Shown: piece by piece, positions 8,607 through 17,078 of the stretch | Numbering within the stretch: the first letter of the stretch is position 1 | Layout: each line of letters begins with the position of its first letter | NCBI GenBank assembly: GCA_023150475.1 | Contig: JAKLKU010000010.1 | Span: forward strand, 62,001-126,000 | Length of the DNA: 64,000 bases | Direction: 5' to 3' | From: Planctomycetota bacterium | GTDB lineage: Bacteria; Planctomycetota; UBA1135; GCA-002686595 | The notes under the pieces: model-generated | What the model was told of the DNA's origin: nothing | The model's database searches: none | Seen by the model: the letters and a program-made list of their open reading frames with translations, nothing else | Program-made: the position numbers and the translations under genes

Positions 8607-9077
8607 TCAGCTCGCGTCGCCCATCTCGGCTTCGACGACCACCGTGACGTCCGCCGTGCGATCGCCGTGGACGTGCACCTTGACCGTGTGCTTGCCGACG
8701 GCCTTGAGCGGCGCGTCGAGACGCACGTGTTTCTCCTCGGTCGGGTGCCCGGCCTTGGTGAGGAGCTCGGCGACGTTCGCGGCGTTGACCGAACCGTACA
8801 GGTGTCCCTGCGCGTCGGCCTTGGCCTTGGTCGTCACCGTCACGGCGGCGAGCACTGCGACGAGTTTGTCGAGCTCCGCCGTGCGCGCCGCTTCTTCGGC
8901 GTCGAGCTTGGCGCGACGGCGCGACATCTGCTTCTTGTTGTCGTCGTTCGCGATGGTCGCGAGTCGACGCGGGAACAGGAAGTTCCGAGCGTAGCCCGGA
9001 GCGACGTTGACGACGTCGCCGCACTTCCCGAGGTGTTGCACGTGCTCGCGCAGGAGCACTTCGACTTTCTTGGCCAT
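8607..9077 (-). CDS. rplI: 50S ribosomal protein L9
   Basis: 156 aa. L9 binds 23S rRNA at the base of the L1 stalk. The N-terminal rRNA-binding domain shows the family pattern VEVLLREHVQHLGKCGDVV and GYARNFLFPR (residues 5-38), then a charged helix (45-80) and the C-terminal domain (85-150). Length is typical. It follows rpsR by 13 bases in the rpsF-rpsR-rplI set; the ssb gene often found in this set is absent. Confidence 0.96.
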   Translation of the reverse strand: MAKKVEVLLREHVQHLGKCGDVVNVAPGYARNFLFPRRLATIANDDNKKQMSRRRAKLDAEEAARTAELDKLVAVLAAVTVTTKAKADAQGHLYGSVNAANVAELLTKAGHPTEEKHVRLDAPLKAVGKHTVKVHVHGDRTADVTVVVEAEMGDAS

Positions 9078-9090
9078 CTGAGCGTTCCTT

Positions 9091-9324
9091 TCAGCTCACG
9101 AAGGGCATCAGGGCCATGTGCCGCGCGCGCTTGATCGCTTCCTTGAGCTGGCGCTGGCACTGAGTGCAGAAGCCGGTGCGCTTGCGCGAGAGCATCTGCG
9201 CTTGCGGCGTGACGAACTTCTGCAGGTACGTCGTCTCCTTGTAGTCGATCCGCGGATCGTCGCAGTTGCGGCTGGCGATCGGCGGCGCGGGAGCACGCGA
9301 CGGCTTGTTCGAGTATTCGACCAT
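9091..9324 (-). CDS. rpsR: 30S ribosomal protein S18
   Basis: 77 aa, a normal length. S18 sits on the 30S platform with S6. The C-terminal part carries the conserved IDYKETTYLQKFVT segment and the basic helix LSRKRTGFCTQCQRQLKEA. Three cysteines (C21, C53, C56) are retained, resembling the zinc-type S18 form, though one ligand of the usual four is not evident. It starts three bases after the rpsF stop, so the two S6:S18 partners are tightly coupled. Confidence 0.95.
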   Translation of the reverse strand: MVEYSNKPSRAPAPPIASRNCDDPRIDYKETTYLQKFVTPQAQMLSRKRTGFCTQCQRQLKEAIKRARHMALMPFVS

Positions 9325-9327
9325 GGT

Positions 9328-9804
9328 TCAAACCTCCGTGCTGGCTTCGGCCGGGACGTCTTCGATTGCGTCGGGGGCGTCGGGAGCCGCTTCGGGAGCG
9401 GTTTCCTCGGCGACGACCGGTTCCTCGACGACGAGCGGCTCGTCGTCCGCGGGCGGCGGCGGCACCGTGAAGCCTTCGGCGAGCTCGGCCTTCGAGAGCT
9501 CGAGTTCGGCGTCCGGCACGGTTTCCGCGCGCAGCATCAGGTAGCGGAGCACGCGCTCGTCGAGTTCGAACTCGCGCCGCGTCGTGGCGATCGCGTTCGG
9601 CGCCGCCTTGAAGTAGGTGAGGTAGTAGGTCCCGCGACGGCGGCCGCGGATCGGGTACGCGAGCCGGCGCTCGTCCCAGCGACGGATCGTCACGACCTCG
9701 CCGCCGTTCTTCTTGATCAGGTCGACGACGAGGCTCTTCGCCGTCTTCCAGTCCGCACGCACCACCTGGTTGTCCAGGAGGAACATGCCTTCGTACAGAT
9801 TCAT
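9328..9804 (-). CDS. rpsF: 30S ribosomal protein S6 with acidic C-terminal tail
   Basis: 158 aa. The first 95 residues are a normal S6 (YEGMFLLDNQ start, IRRWDERRLAYPIRGRRRGTY core). Residues about 105-158 form an acidic, Pro/Ala/Glu-rich, likely disordered extension, longer than the short acidic tail of E. coli S6 that RimK modifies. The ATG lies 21 bases after the pth stop and is followed by rpsR three bases beyond its own stop. Confidence 0.95.
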   Translation of the reverse strand: MNLYEGMFLLDNQVVRADWKTAKSLVVDLIKKNGGEVVTIRRWDERRLAYPIRGRRRGTYYLTYFKAAPNAIATTRREFELDERVLRYLMLRAETVPDAELELSKAELAEGFTVPPPPADDEPLVVEEPVVAEETAPEAAPDAPDAIEDVPAEASTEV

Positions 9805-9825
9805 GGTGAGTGAGTGGCTCCTGGC

Positions 9826-10464
9826 TCAGGAGGGTTGAGAGGACCCTGGCAGGTCCTGATTCCAGCGGCTGTGGAACCGCGTCATCGTGCTCGCGAGGTC
9901 ACCGCGTTCGAGCCAGTCGAGCAGAGCGTCCGAGGCGTTGGCCACGGAGATCTCCGCTTCGACTCGCGCGTCCTTGGTGAACTTCGTCAGCACGTGCCGC
10001 GCCGCGTCGGTTCTCGGACGACCGATGCCCACGCGCAATCGCGGGAAGCGGTCGGAGCCGAGCTCCATCACGATCGATTCCATGCCCCGGTGACCCGCGG
10101 TTCCGCCGTGCGGGCGGATGCGCAGCGCCCCGAGCGGGAGGTCGAGCTCGTCGTAGACGACGAACACGTTCTCGATCGGGATGCCGAACCGTCGGACCAA
10201 CGGAGCCACCACCTTGCCCGAGAGGTTCATGTAGGTGAGCGGCTTCACCACGAGCGCCTGCCCCTCCGCCGCCGATGAGGCGAGTCGAGGCAGGGCTGCC
10301 CACAGGAAGTTCGCCGGCCCGACATGGCCCGCGAGTTCGGCGGCAGGTCGAAAGAACGTCTTCCCGCGCGTCACCAGGTGCTCGACCACATGGAAGCCGA
10401 CGTTGTGCGGCGTCCACTCGTACTCCGGTCCGGGATTGCCGAGGCCGACGACGAGCGCGTGCAT
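9826..10464 (-). CDS. pth: peptidyl-tRNA hydrolase
   Basis: 212 aa. Pth frees tRNA from prematurely released peptidyl-tRNA. The catalytic H20 (TPHNVG), the asparagine motif TYMNLSG, the conserved aspartate in VVYDELDLPLG and the GGTAGHRG loop are all present. The ATG at 10464 gives the canonical start MHALVVGLGNPG; the open frame extends 36 codons upstream but that part overlaps the promoter-like site and has no family match. It lies 141 bases after rplY, the usual rplY-pth pairing, and just before rpsF. Confidence 0.95.
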   Translation of the reverse strand: MHALVVGLGNPGPEYEWTPHNVGFHVVEHLVTRGKTFFRPAAELAGHVGPANFLWAALPRLASSAAEGQALVVKPLTYMNLSGKVVAPLVRRFGIPIENVFVVYDELDLPLGALRIRPHGGTAGHRGMESIVMELGSDRFPRLRVGIGRPRTDAARHVLTKFTKDARVEAEISVANASDALLDWLERGDLASTMTRFHSRWNQDLPGSSQPS

Positions 10465-10531
10465 CCGAGTGCCCTGACGTGCGACGAGAAAGCCCGCTCG
10501 GACGAGGTTCTCTCGTTCGAGCGGGCCGAGG

Positions 10532-10559
10532 ATTGTACGGACGACGCGCGGCGGCGCAA
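10532..10559 (-). promoter_or_regulatory. sigma70-like promoter before pth
   Basis: On the minus strand, TTGCGC (10559-10554) is followed after 16 bases by TACAAT (10537-10532), a near-consensus -10. Start of transcription would fall near 10525, about 60 bases before the pth ATG. It would drive pth-rpsF-rpsR-rplI. Confidence 0.55.
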
Positions 10560-10605
10560 GCGCGGCGAGCACGCGCCCGCCGCCGAGGCCCGCGCATCCG
10601 GGCGA

Positions 10606-11322
10606 CTACTTCTTGTCGCCGCCCTTCTTGTCGGCGGCAGGCGCAGCGCCCTTCGCCGGCGCGGCACCGGCGGCCGGGGCAGCGCCCGCGGCCGGAGCGG
10701 TACCCGCAGCCGGAGCGGCACCCGCGGCGGCACCTTCGGCCGGCGCGGCTTCCGCGGTCGGCGCCGGGCCGAGGTCGACCTTGAGCTCGCTGATGCGAGC
10801 GATCAACGTCTCTTTCGGCGTGACGAGTTCGACGTTCGCCGGGAGCTTCAACGCGCTCGCGAACACCGCGGCGCCGATCTCGAGGTCGGCGATCGAGCAC
10901 TCGAGCTCGTCGGGGATGTCGAGCGGCAGCGCGCGCACGGTGACGTGCGTCACGAGGTGGTTCAACACGCCCTTCGAGTGGCCGGTGAACGCGATCTCGA
11001 CTTCGACGTCGGTCTTCTTCTTCAAGTCGACGCGACGGAACTCGATGTGATCGATGCTCTCGCCGAACACGTTCCAATCGAGGTGGCGCACGAGCGCCGT
11101 TTCGACCGAGCCGCCGCAGCGGATCTCGTACACGTGCTGGTGCTTGCGGCGCGACGCCATGAACTCGGCTTCGTCGACCGAGAGGTCGACGTGCGGCGAA
11201 CCGCCGTCCGCCTCGATCATCGCCGGGATGCGACCTTCCGCGCGCAACGACCGCGCGGCGCGCGTGCCGAGCTTCGCGCGCGGCTCGGCTTTCAGGATGC
11301 CAACGTTCTTCGTGGTGCTCAT
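10606..11322 (-). CDS. rplY: 50S ribosomal protein L25 (Ctc/TL5 type) with Ala-Pro-Gly tail
   Basis: 238 aa from the ATG at 11322. L25 binds 5S rRNA. The N-terminal L25 domain (about 5-95) and the Ctc-specific C-terminal beta domain (100-185) are present. The last about 55 residues are a low-complexity tail of AAPAAG-type repeats ending in a Lys-rich stretch (DKKGGDKK). A GTG three codons upstream is also open, but the GGAGA site is better placed for the ATG. It follows prs by 29 bases; prs-ctc-pth is a common order. Confidence 0.93.
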   Translation of the reverse strand: MSTTKNVGILKAEPRAKLGTRAARSLRAEGRIPAMIEADGGSPHVDLSVDEAEFMASRRKHQHVYEIRCGGSVETALVRHLDWNVFGESIDHIEFRRVDLKKKTDVEVEIAFTGHSKGVLNHLVTHVTVRALPLDIPDELECSIADLEIGAAVFASALKLPANVELVTPKETLIARISELKVDLGPAPTAEAAPAEGAAAGAAPAAGTAPAAGAAPAAGAAPAKGAAPAADKKGGDKK

Positions 11323-11351
11323 GACCTTCACTTCTCCGGATTCGGGTGGGC

Positions 11352-12293
11352 TCAGTCGAAGAGCGAGCTGACCGACTCGCTCCGGTGGATGTTGAGGATC
11401 GCGCGCGCGAGCAGCGGCGCGATCGAGACGATTTCGATGCGCTCCGGCAGCTTCTCACGCCGCGGGATCGTGTCCGTGATCAGCACGCGGTCCGCCGGGC
11501 ATGCGGCGAGGCGCTCCAGCGCGGGTCCGCAGAACACGGCGTGGGAGACGGCGATCACGATCTTCTGCGCGCCGTGATCGCGCACGATGCGCGCGGCCTC
11601 GGTGATCGAACCGCCGGTCGAGATCATGTCGTCGATGATGATCACGTTGCGGCCGCTGACTTCGCCGATCACGTGCTCGACGGCGATTTCCGCGCCGGAG
11701 ATGCGGCGTTTGTCGACGATCGCGAGGTCCGCGCCGAACGACTTCGCCCACGAACGCGCCATCTTGATGCCGCCGACGTCCGGGGACACCACGACCGGGT
11801 TCGTGAGCTCGATCCGGCGCGCGGCTTCGAGCAACGCCGGCTTGGCGTAGAGGTGGTCGACCGGGATGTCGAAGAAGCCTTGGATCTGCGCCGCGTGCAT
11901 GTCGAGCGCGAGCACGCGGTTCGCACCCGCGGTGACCAGCGAGTTCGCGACGACTTTCGCGCTGATCGGCACGCGACCTTCGTCCTTGCGGTCCTTGCGC
12001 GCGTAGCCGTAGTACGGCATCACGGCGGTGATCCGACCGGCGCTCGCGCGCCGCAGCGTGTCGATCAGGAGCAGGAGCTCGCACCAGTTCTCGTTGACCG
12101 GCGGACACGTCGGCTGCAGGACGAAGACGTCGCCCCCGCGGATGTCGTCGTGGATCTTGATGTCGATCTCGCCGTCGGGGAAACGGCCGACGTGCGCATT
12201 CGCGAGCGGCAAGTCGAGCGACCGACTGATCGCCTTCGAGAGCTCCGGGTGCGCGGTGCCCGAGATCAGGATCAAACGTTCGTTGTAGGCCAC
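11352..12293 (-). CDS. prs: ribose-phosphate pyrophosphokinase
   Basis: 313 aa. Prs makes PRPP from ribose 5-phosphate and ATP for nucleotide, His and Trp synthesis. The N-terminal ISGTAHPEL segment, the flexible catalytic loop YYGYARKDRK and the PRPP-binding loop IIIDDMISTGGS are all visible. The start is GTG at 12293 with GAGGAGA seven bases upstream; the longer open frame upstream is the antisense shadow of glmU. It begins 10 bases after the glmU stop, a common pairing (glmU-prs). Confidence 0.96.
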   Translation of the reverse strand: MAYNERLILISGTAHPELSKAISRSLDLPLANAHVGRFPDGEIDIKIHDDIRGGDVFVLQPTCPPVNENWCELLLLIDTLRRASAGRITAVMPYYGYARKDRKDEGRVPISAKVVANSLVTAGANRVLALDMHAAQIQGFFDIPVDHLYAKPALLEAARRIELTNPVVVSPDVGGIKMARSWAKSFGADLAIVDKRRISGAEIAVEHVIGEVSGRNVIIIDDMISTGGSITEAARIVRDHGAQKIVIAVSHAVFCGPALERLAACPADRVLITDTIPRREKLPERIEIVSIAPLLARAILNIHRSESVSSLFD

Positions 12294-12303
12294 GTCCGTC
12301 TCC

Positions 12304-13599
12304 TCAGCGCCCGGGGTTCCGAGCGTCGCCTGACTTGTCGAGCTTCTTCGCGGGCACGCCGATCCAGACCTCCCCTGCGGGGATGTCCGAACCACGTTTG
12401 ACGACGGCGCCGGCGCCGGTGACGGCGCCACGACCGACCTTGACCGGAGCGACGAGCACGGTGCCGGAACCGACGAACGCGCCGTCCTCCACCACGCACT
12501 TGTGCTTCGCCTTGCCGTCGTAGTTGGCGAACACGGTGCCCGCGCCGATGTTGACCTTGGCGCCGAGCTCCGCGTCGCCGACGTAGGCCAGGTGTTTCGC
12601 CTTGGCGCGCGGCCCGAGCGTCGAGTTCTTCGTCTCGACGAAATTGCCGACCGCCGCGCCGTCCGCGAGCACCGTGCCCGAACGCAAATGCGCGAACGGC
12701 CCGACTTCACAGCCTTCGCCGATCTTGACGCCCGAGCGGATCACGGTGCACGGCTGCACGTGCGTGCGGGCGCCGATCTCGACCCCCCACTCGATCGTGG
12801 TGGTCGCAGGGTCCTCGACGTACACGCCGCGGAGCATGTGCTCCTCGAGCACCCGCCGCTGCAGCACCGCGCGCGCCTCGGCGAGGTGCACCAAGGTGTT
12901 CACGCCGATCGCTTCGTGTTCGTCCTCGAGCACCAACGCTTCGACGCGCCGGCCTTCGGCGACGAGGCGCGCGATCACGTCGGTCAGGTAGTACTCCTTC
13001 TGCGCGTTGTCGTTCGACAAGTGCGGCAGGTGGCGCACCAAGTCGCGACCGGTGAAGGCGTAGACGCCGAGGTTCACTTCGCGGATCGAGAGCTCGTGCG
13101 GAGCCGCGTCCTTCTGTTCGACGATGCGCTCGACGCTGTCGTCCGCGCGCCGCACGATGCGGCCGAAGCCGCGTGGGTCGCTCGGAGTCGCGGTCAGCAT
13201 CGCCGCGCCGCCCGCGGTCTTCGCGTGCACGTCGACGAGCCGTTCGAGGCTGCCGCGCGAGAGCAGCGGCATGTCGCCGTAGAGCACGACGACCACGCCG
13301 GGGTCCGCGCCGAGCGCCGGTAGACAACATTGGAGCGCGTGCCCCGTGCCGCGCTGGGGCTCCTGACGCACGAAGGTCAGTCGGCCGCCGGAGTCATAAC
13401 CTTCCGCCGCGCGTTGCACTTCGTCGGCGCCGTGGCCGACGACGACCAGCACGCGCTTAGGTTCGAGTGCGAGCGCTTGGTCGACCACCCACGCGAGCAT
13501 CGCGCGGCCGAGCAGCGGCGCGAGCACCTTCGGGGCGCCCGACTTCATCCGGGTCCCCTGGCCGGCGGCCAGGATCACGACGGTATCGGGCCGGGGCAT
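12304..13599 (-). CDS. glmU: bifunctional GlcN-1-P acetyltransferase / GlcNAc-1-P uridylyltransferase GlmU
   Basis: 431 aa, slightly shorter than the 456 of E. coli. It makes UDP-GlcNAc, the substrate for peptidoglycan and for LpxA in the same block. The N-terminal pyrophosphorylase domain has LAAGQGTRMKS (10-20) and the PQRGTGHAL loop; the C-terminal left-handed beta-helix has the acetyltransferase motif KAKHLAYVGDAELG and NIGAGT. The ATG at 13599 is the first gene of the block and is preceded by a strong promoter-like element. Confidence 0.95.
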   Translation of the reverse strand: MPRPDTVVILAAGQGTRMKSGAPKVLAPLLGRAMLAWVVDQALALEPKRVLVVVGHGADEVQRAAEGYDSGGRLTFVRQEPQRGTGHALQCCLPALGADPGVVVVLYGDMPLLSRGSLERLVDVHAKTAGGAAMLTATPSDPRGFGRIVRRADDSVERIVEQKDAAPHELSIREVNLGVYAFTGRDLVRHLPHLSNDNAQKEYYLTDVIARLVAEGRRVEALVLEDEHEAIGVNTLVHLAEARAVLQRRVLEEHMLRGVYVEDPATTTIEWGVEIGARTHVQPCTVIRSGVKIGEGCEVGPFAHLRSGTVLADGAAVGNFVETKNSTLGPRAKAKHLAYVGDAELGAKVNIGAGTVFANYDGKAKHKCVVEDGAFVGSGTVLVAPVKVGRGAVTGAGAVVKRGSDIPAGEVWIGVPAKKLDKSGDARNPGR

Positions 13600-13657
13600 G
13601 GGACGGGCTCGGACGGTTGTCTTGGAAGGGGGCGGTCAGGCCGACAAAGGGCCGAAC

Positions 13658-13686
13658 GTTCTACGGACGCGGCCCGGAGTTGTCAA
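13658..13686 (-). promoter_or_regulatory. strong sigma70-like promoter for the glmU block
   Basis: On the minus strand a perfect TTGACA (13686-13681) is followed after exactly 17 bases by TAGAAC (13663-13658). The predicted start near 13651 leaves a leader of about 50 bases before the glmU ATG. It is the best -35 match together with that of lpxD. Confidence 0.65.
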
Positions 13687-13773
13687 TCGAACGGCTGGTA
13701 CGCCCCGGCGCCGCGGCCCCACCACGACAGTCCGGTCGGGCGTCCGGTTCGCCGGCTCGCGGCGCGGCGAGTG

Positions 13774-13829
13774 GGGCTCGTCGCGCCGGGCTCGTCGCGC
13801 GGGGCTCGTCGCGCGGGGCTCGTCAAGCC
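13774..13829. repeat. 14-bp tandem repeat x4
   Basis: Four copies of GGGCTCGTCGCGCG (last copy diverged) lie in the intergenic region upstream of glmU. The unit is not a multiple of three and no gene covers it. Confidence 0.8.
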
Positions 13830-13883
13830 GGCCTCTTCGGGGGCCGCGGTCTCGAAGCACCGTTCGCGGCACACCGAAACGAG

Positions 13884-13918
13884 GCGCGCCGCGCATGCGA
13901 AACGCAGGCGCGGCGCGC
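13884..13918 (-). terminator. 16-bp hairpin downstream of the calcium-repeat protein
   Basis: Arms 13884-13899 and 13903-13918 pair over 16 positions with one mismatch around an AAA loop. It sits about 80 bases past the stop of the gene at 13999-16152. On the minus strand only TCGTTTCGG follows, a short T run, so it is a probable terminator or transcript-end stabiliser. Confidence 0.6.
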
Positions 13919-13998
13919 GGAGTCGTGCAGACCGTCCGCGGTCGGCGAGGGCCGGCCGCGGAGCGTTCGTGCTCGGCGCGAAGCCGTTCGGCCGAGTT

Positions 13999-16152
13999 CT
14001 AAGGAGCGATCACGAAGCGTACGGCGTCGGTCAGGCTGACGTAGTTCCCCGCGACGTCGTCCGGATCACGGGTGTACCACTGGCCACAGACCTCGGCGCC
14101 TTCGACGAGCCGCGGATCGACGCCGCTCACGATGTACTGCTTCATGTTCATCGTGATCGCACCACCGCAGCCGTATCCCACGGTGCCGGTCAAGCTGACC
14201 TTCGTCCTACCGAACGGGCCCTTCGAGCAGAGCGTCCCGCCGGCGAACGGCACCGCGTCCGGACCACCGAATCCGTAGTGGAAGACGGCGGGCTTCTTCG
14301 GCAGCACTTCGGTCGCCGTGATCCAGAACGGCGACGGGTCGGAGAGGAATGGCGTGCCCGAGACCTTGAGGGCCGGCAGGCAACCCGCCGAGTTCGACTT
14401 CGCGGTGCAGTAGATGGTCGGCGGCGTGCCACCGAAGAACACGTGCGCGACGGCGTCCGCCTGGTCCGTGTCGCCGTTCAAGTCGACGGCCTCGCTGGTC
14501 TCGTCGACCAACGCGACCACGTAGTTCCCTTCGAAGGCGAGCGCCGTGACCGCGGCCGTCGCGCCTCCGAGCGAACCCGAACCGAACGGTGCGATCACGA
14601 GGACGTCGTCCCAGAGATCGCCGTCCACGTTGACGTCGACGCCGTGCGCGATTTCGTCGACGACGAAAGCGGCACGGTCCAGCGCGACGTCGGCTTCTCC
14701 CTCGGGGTCGGTCGCGACGCCGAGGTTCGTCGCCGTCGCGGTCGCCGCGTCGACGGCGAACAGCACGTCGTCGAAGACGTCGCCGTCGAGGTTGAAGTCG
14801 ATGCCGCCCTGCAAGTTCTCGGTGACCCGCACGAGCGCGCGGACGTTGCCGTTCGCGATTTCGCCGCCGGCGTACGCACCGATGATCCCGAGGTCCCTCG
14901 CCACGCCGCTCGACGCTTCCCATGCCGCGAGCACGGCGTCCGCCGTGTCGCCGTCGCCGTTGCGGTCGAGCTTGCCCTGCGCGTTCTCGTCGACCCACAA
15001 GAGGAAGCGCGCGGCGTCGCCGAGGAACGACGGCGACACGGCGGTCGACACTGCGAGTTGCGAGTTGACGACCGTGCCGCTCGCCAGATCGAGCACGTGC
15101 AGCACCTTGTCCGCAGCGTTCACGTCGCCGTCGCCGTTCAAGTCGCCCGCGCCTTGGCCCGCTTCGGCGACCAAGAACACGAGCTTGCCTTCGACGAGCA
15201 CTGGAGCCGTCGCCACGGCGAGCGAGAGCGACTGCGCGACGCCGCTCGGCAAGTCGACTTCGACGAGCACGAGGTCGGTCGCGTCGCCGTCGCCGTTCAA
15301 GTCCACGCCGGCTTGGCTGGTCTCGGGCACCCTCAGGACGACTTTGTCGCCGACGATCACGCTCGCGGTCGCGGCATAGCCGAGCGAGTGGGCCAGACCC
15401 TGCGCGATGTCGAAGGCGTACGCCACGGTGTCACTGGTGTCGCCGTCGCCGTTCAGGTCCTGCTTGCCTTGATCGTTCTCGTCGACGGCTCCGACCACGT
15501 AGCCGCCGGCGAGCGAGAGCGTCGCTCCGTCGACGGCGAACCAGAGGTCGTCGATCGCGCCGGTGTCGGCGTCGAACAAGTGCCACACGTCGTCGGTCTT
15601 GTCGCCGTCGCCGTTCAGATCGGTGTTGCCCTGCTTCGCTTCGGGGACGAGGAACGTCGCGCGCGCGCCGTCGACCACGAGCGAGCTCGGCAGGATCGCA
15701 ACGGGCGCAGTGCGCAGCGACGCTTGCGCGACGGTGTAGACGTGCAGGACGGTGTCCGACTTGTCGCCGTCGCCGTTCAAGTCGGTGGGACCTTGCGCGT
15801 CTTCGTCGACGAAGAACCACACACGATCGCCGTCGAAGCGCACCGGCTGCGACGCGGCGAGCGCGCGTCCGAGGACGGTCGAGGTCGAAGTCGTGACGTC
15901 GTACAGGACCAACACGTCGTCGAGCGCGTCTCCGTCGCCGTCGAGGTCGGTCGTGTCTTGATCGCTTTCCGATACGACGAGCAGTGCGCGCGTGCCGACC
16001 ATCTGCACGTCGCGTGACGCCCAGCCGAGGTTCAAGGAACCAGAGGAAATCGAATCGAGCGGGCCGAGTTCCGGCCCTCCCGCTGCCAGCGCGTGCGTCG
16101 CGCCGGGAACGAGCGCGAGAAGGCCGCACACGGAACGAATCCAGGTCTGCAT
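13999..16152 (-). CDS. secreted protein with ten Ca-loop repeats and a Cys-containing C-terminal module
   Basis: 717 aa. A signal peptide (about 1-23, ending ALAAG) is followed by ten repeats of about 54 residues, each built of beta-strand-like segments and a calcium-loop motif of the form DLNGDGD (for example residues 69-75, 124-130, 178-184, 232-238, 284-290). These resemble dockerin or EF-hand-like loops, which bind calcium; binding here is inferred. Residues 581-717 form a separate module with cysteines at 582, 591, 642, 662 and 689. The same module ends the protein at 54941-56671, with the first four cysteines conserved. The ATG has AAAGGAG five bases upstream. Function unknown; probably an exported or surface protein. 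Confidence 0.85.
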   Translation of the reverse strand: MQTWIRSVCGLLALVPGATHALAAGGPELGPLDSISSGSLNLGWASRDVQMVGTRALLVVSESDQDTTDLDGDGDALDDVLVLYDVTTSTSTVLGRALAASQPVRFDGDRVWFFVDEDAQGPTDLNGDGDKSDTVLHVYTVAQASLRTAPVAILPSSLVVDGARATFLVPEAKQGNTDLNGDGDKTDDVWHLFDADTGAIDDLWFAVDGATLSLAGGYVVGAVDENDQGKQDLNGDGDTSDTVAYAFDIAQGLAHSLGYAATASVIVGDKVVLRVPETSQAGVDLNGDGDATDLVLVEVDLPSGVAQSLSLAVATAPVLVEGKLVFLVAEAGQGAGDLNGDGDVNAADKVLHVLDLASGTVVNSQLAVSTAVSPSFLGDAARFLLWVDENAQGKLDRNGDGDTADAVLAAWEASSGVARDLGIIGAYAGGEIANGNVRALVRVTENLQGGIDFNLDGDVFDDVLFAVDAATATATNLGVATDPEGEADVALDRAAFVVDEIAHGVDVNVDGDLWDDVLVIAPFGSGSLGGATAAVTALAFEGNYVVALVDETSEAVDLNGDTDQADAVAHVFFGGTPPTIYCTAKSNSAGCLPALKVSGTPFLSDPSPFWITATEVLPKKPAVFHYGFGGPDAVPFAGGTLCSKGPFGRTKVSLTGTVGYGCGGAITMNMKQYIVSGVDPRLVEGAEVCGQWYTRDPDDVAGNYVSLTDAVRFVIAP

Positions 16153-16451
16153 GGACTCCTTTCCTTTCTGCCGCGCGCAGGGAAGCGCACGACGAAGAAC
16201 CTAGAACGGAATCCGCGGTCAGTAGACACGGACTTTCTCGTACTCCTCGTTTTTCGCGAGCGCACTCGCGAAGCGTCGCGTTCGCGATCGCACCACGATC
16301 GTTCGATCGCGCGCAATGCGCACGACGAGCGGCGTGCGCGCGAGCACGTCGACGCGCGCAAGCGCCCGTTCGCAGCGCCGTTCGCGCTTTCGCACGTGTG
16401 CGAAGCGCCGCGAGCTTTCGCGCTGCTCGAGAGCATGGTGGAATCCCGCGC
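16153..16451. other. divergent intergenic region
   Basis: About 300 bases between divergent genes. On the minus strand TAGGTT at 16203-16198 could be a -10 box for the calcium-repeat gene, about 45 bases before its ATG, but no good -35 is seen. No gene is supported. Confidence 0.35.
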
Positions 16452-17033
16452 ATGCGCATCGTGCTCACCGGCGGCCCGCACGCCGGAAAGACGACTCTGA
16501 TCGAGGAACTAGGCCGCCGAGGAGAACGTGTCGTTCCCGAAGCCGCGATCGGAGTGATCGCGAAACTGCAACGCGAGCTCGGCGCGGAGCGAACCACCGA
16601 GTGGCGGCGCGCGCACGCCGACGAATTCCAGGAGCACATCGCCCGAGCGCAGCTCGAACTCGAAGCGCAGACGAGCGTGCGTCCAATGGAACGGGTGTTC
16701 TTCGACCGAGGGCTATTCGACGGTCTCGCGTACTGCCGCTTGGCCGGCGTCGCACCGCCGCGCACGGTCGTGGCGGCGAGCGGCGAGCGGCGCTACGACC
16801 TCGTCGTGCTCTGCGAGCTCGTCTTGCCGTTCCAGGAGCGTGGCGCATCCGGCCGCACGTCGGATCTGCCCCGTGCGCGAGCGATCGAAGCGGCCCTCGA
16901 GGCCGTCTGGACCGAGCTCGGGTACCCCGTTTGGCGGTTGCCGGCGGACCGCCCGCCCGGGGCCCGCGCCGAGCTCCTGCTCGAGCGAGTCGCAGCCGAG
17001 GCACGCGCCAAGGGCCTCGCAGGCGCGGATTAG
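16452..17033 (+). CDS. AAA/NadR-like P-loop ATPase
   Basis: 193 aa. The protein opens directly with a P-loop (LTGGPHAGKTTLIEEL, residues 4-19), followed by a conserved FFDRGLFDGLAYCRLAG segment typical of the AAA_28/NadR-kinase-like family. The family phosphorylates small molecules or has unknown substrates; substrate here is unknown. The ATG at 16452 is chosen because the P-loop of the family begins at the N-terminus, although an open frame extends upstream. The CBS-domain gene follows after 45 bases on the same strand and may be co-transcribed. Confidence 0.8.
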   Translation: MRIVLTGGPHAGKTTLIEELGRRGERVVPEAAIGVIAKLQRELGAERTTEWRRAHADEFQEHIARAQLELEAQTSVRPMERVFFDRGLFDGLAYCRLAGVAPPRTVVAASGERRYDLVVLCELVLPFQERGASGRTSDLPRARAIEAALEAVWTELGYPVWRLPADRPPGARAELLLERVAAEARAKGLAGAD

Positions 17034-17078
17034 CCGCCGCACTTCACCCAGGGCCCCGGGCGAGCCGATCCGAGCGCC

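Larger units (their letters stand above)
13600..13998. other. non-coding region between glmU and the calcium-repeat protein
   Basis: About 400 bases without a supported gene. It contains the glmU promoter (13658-13686), a 14-bp tandem repeat (13774-13829) and a long hairpin (13884-13918). The rest is low-complexity GC-rich sequence. Confidence 0.6.
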
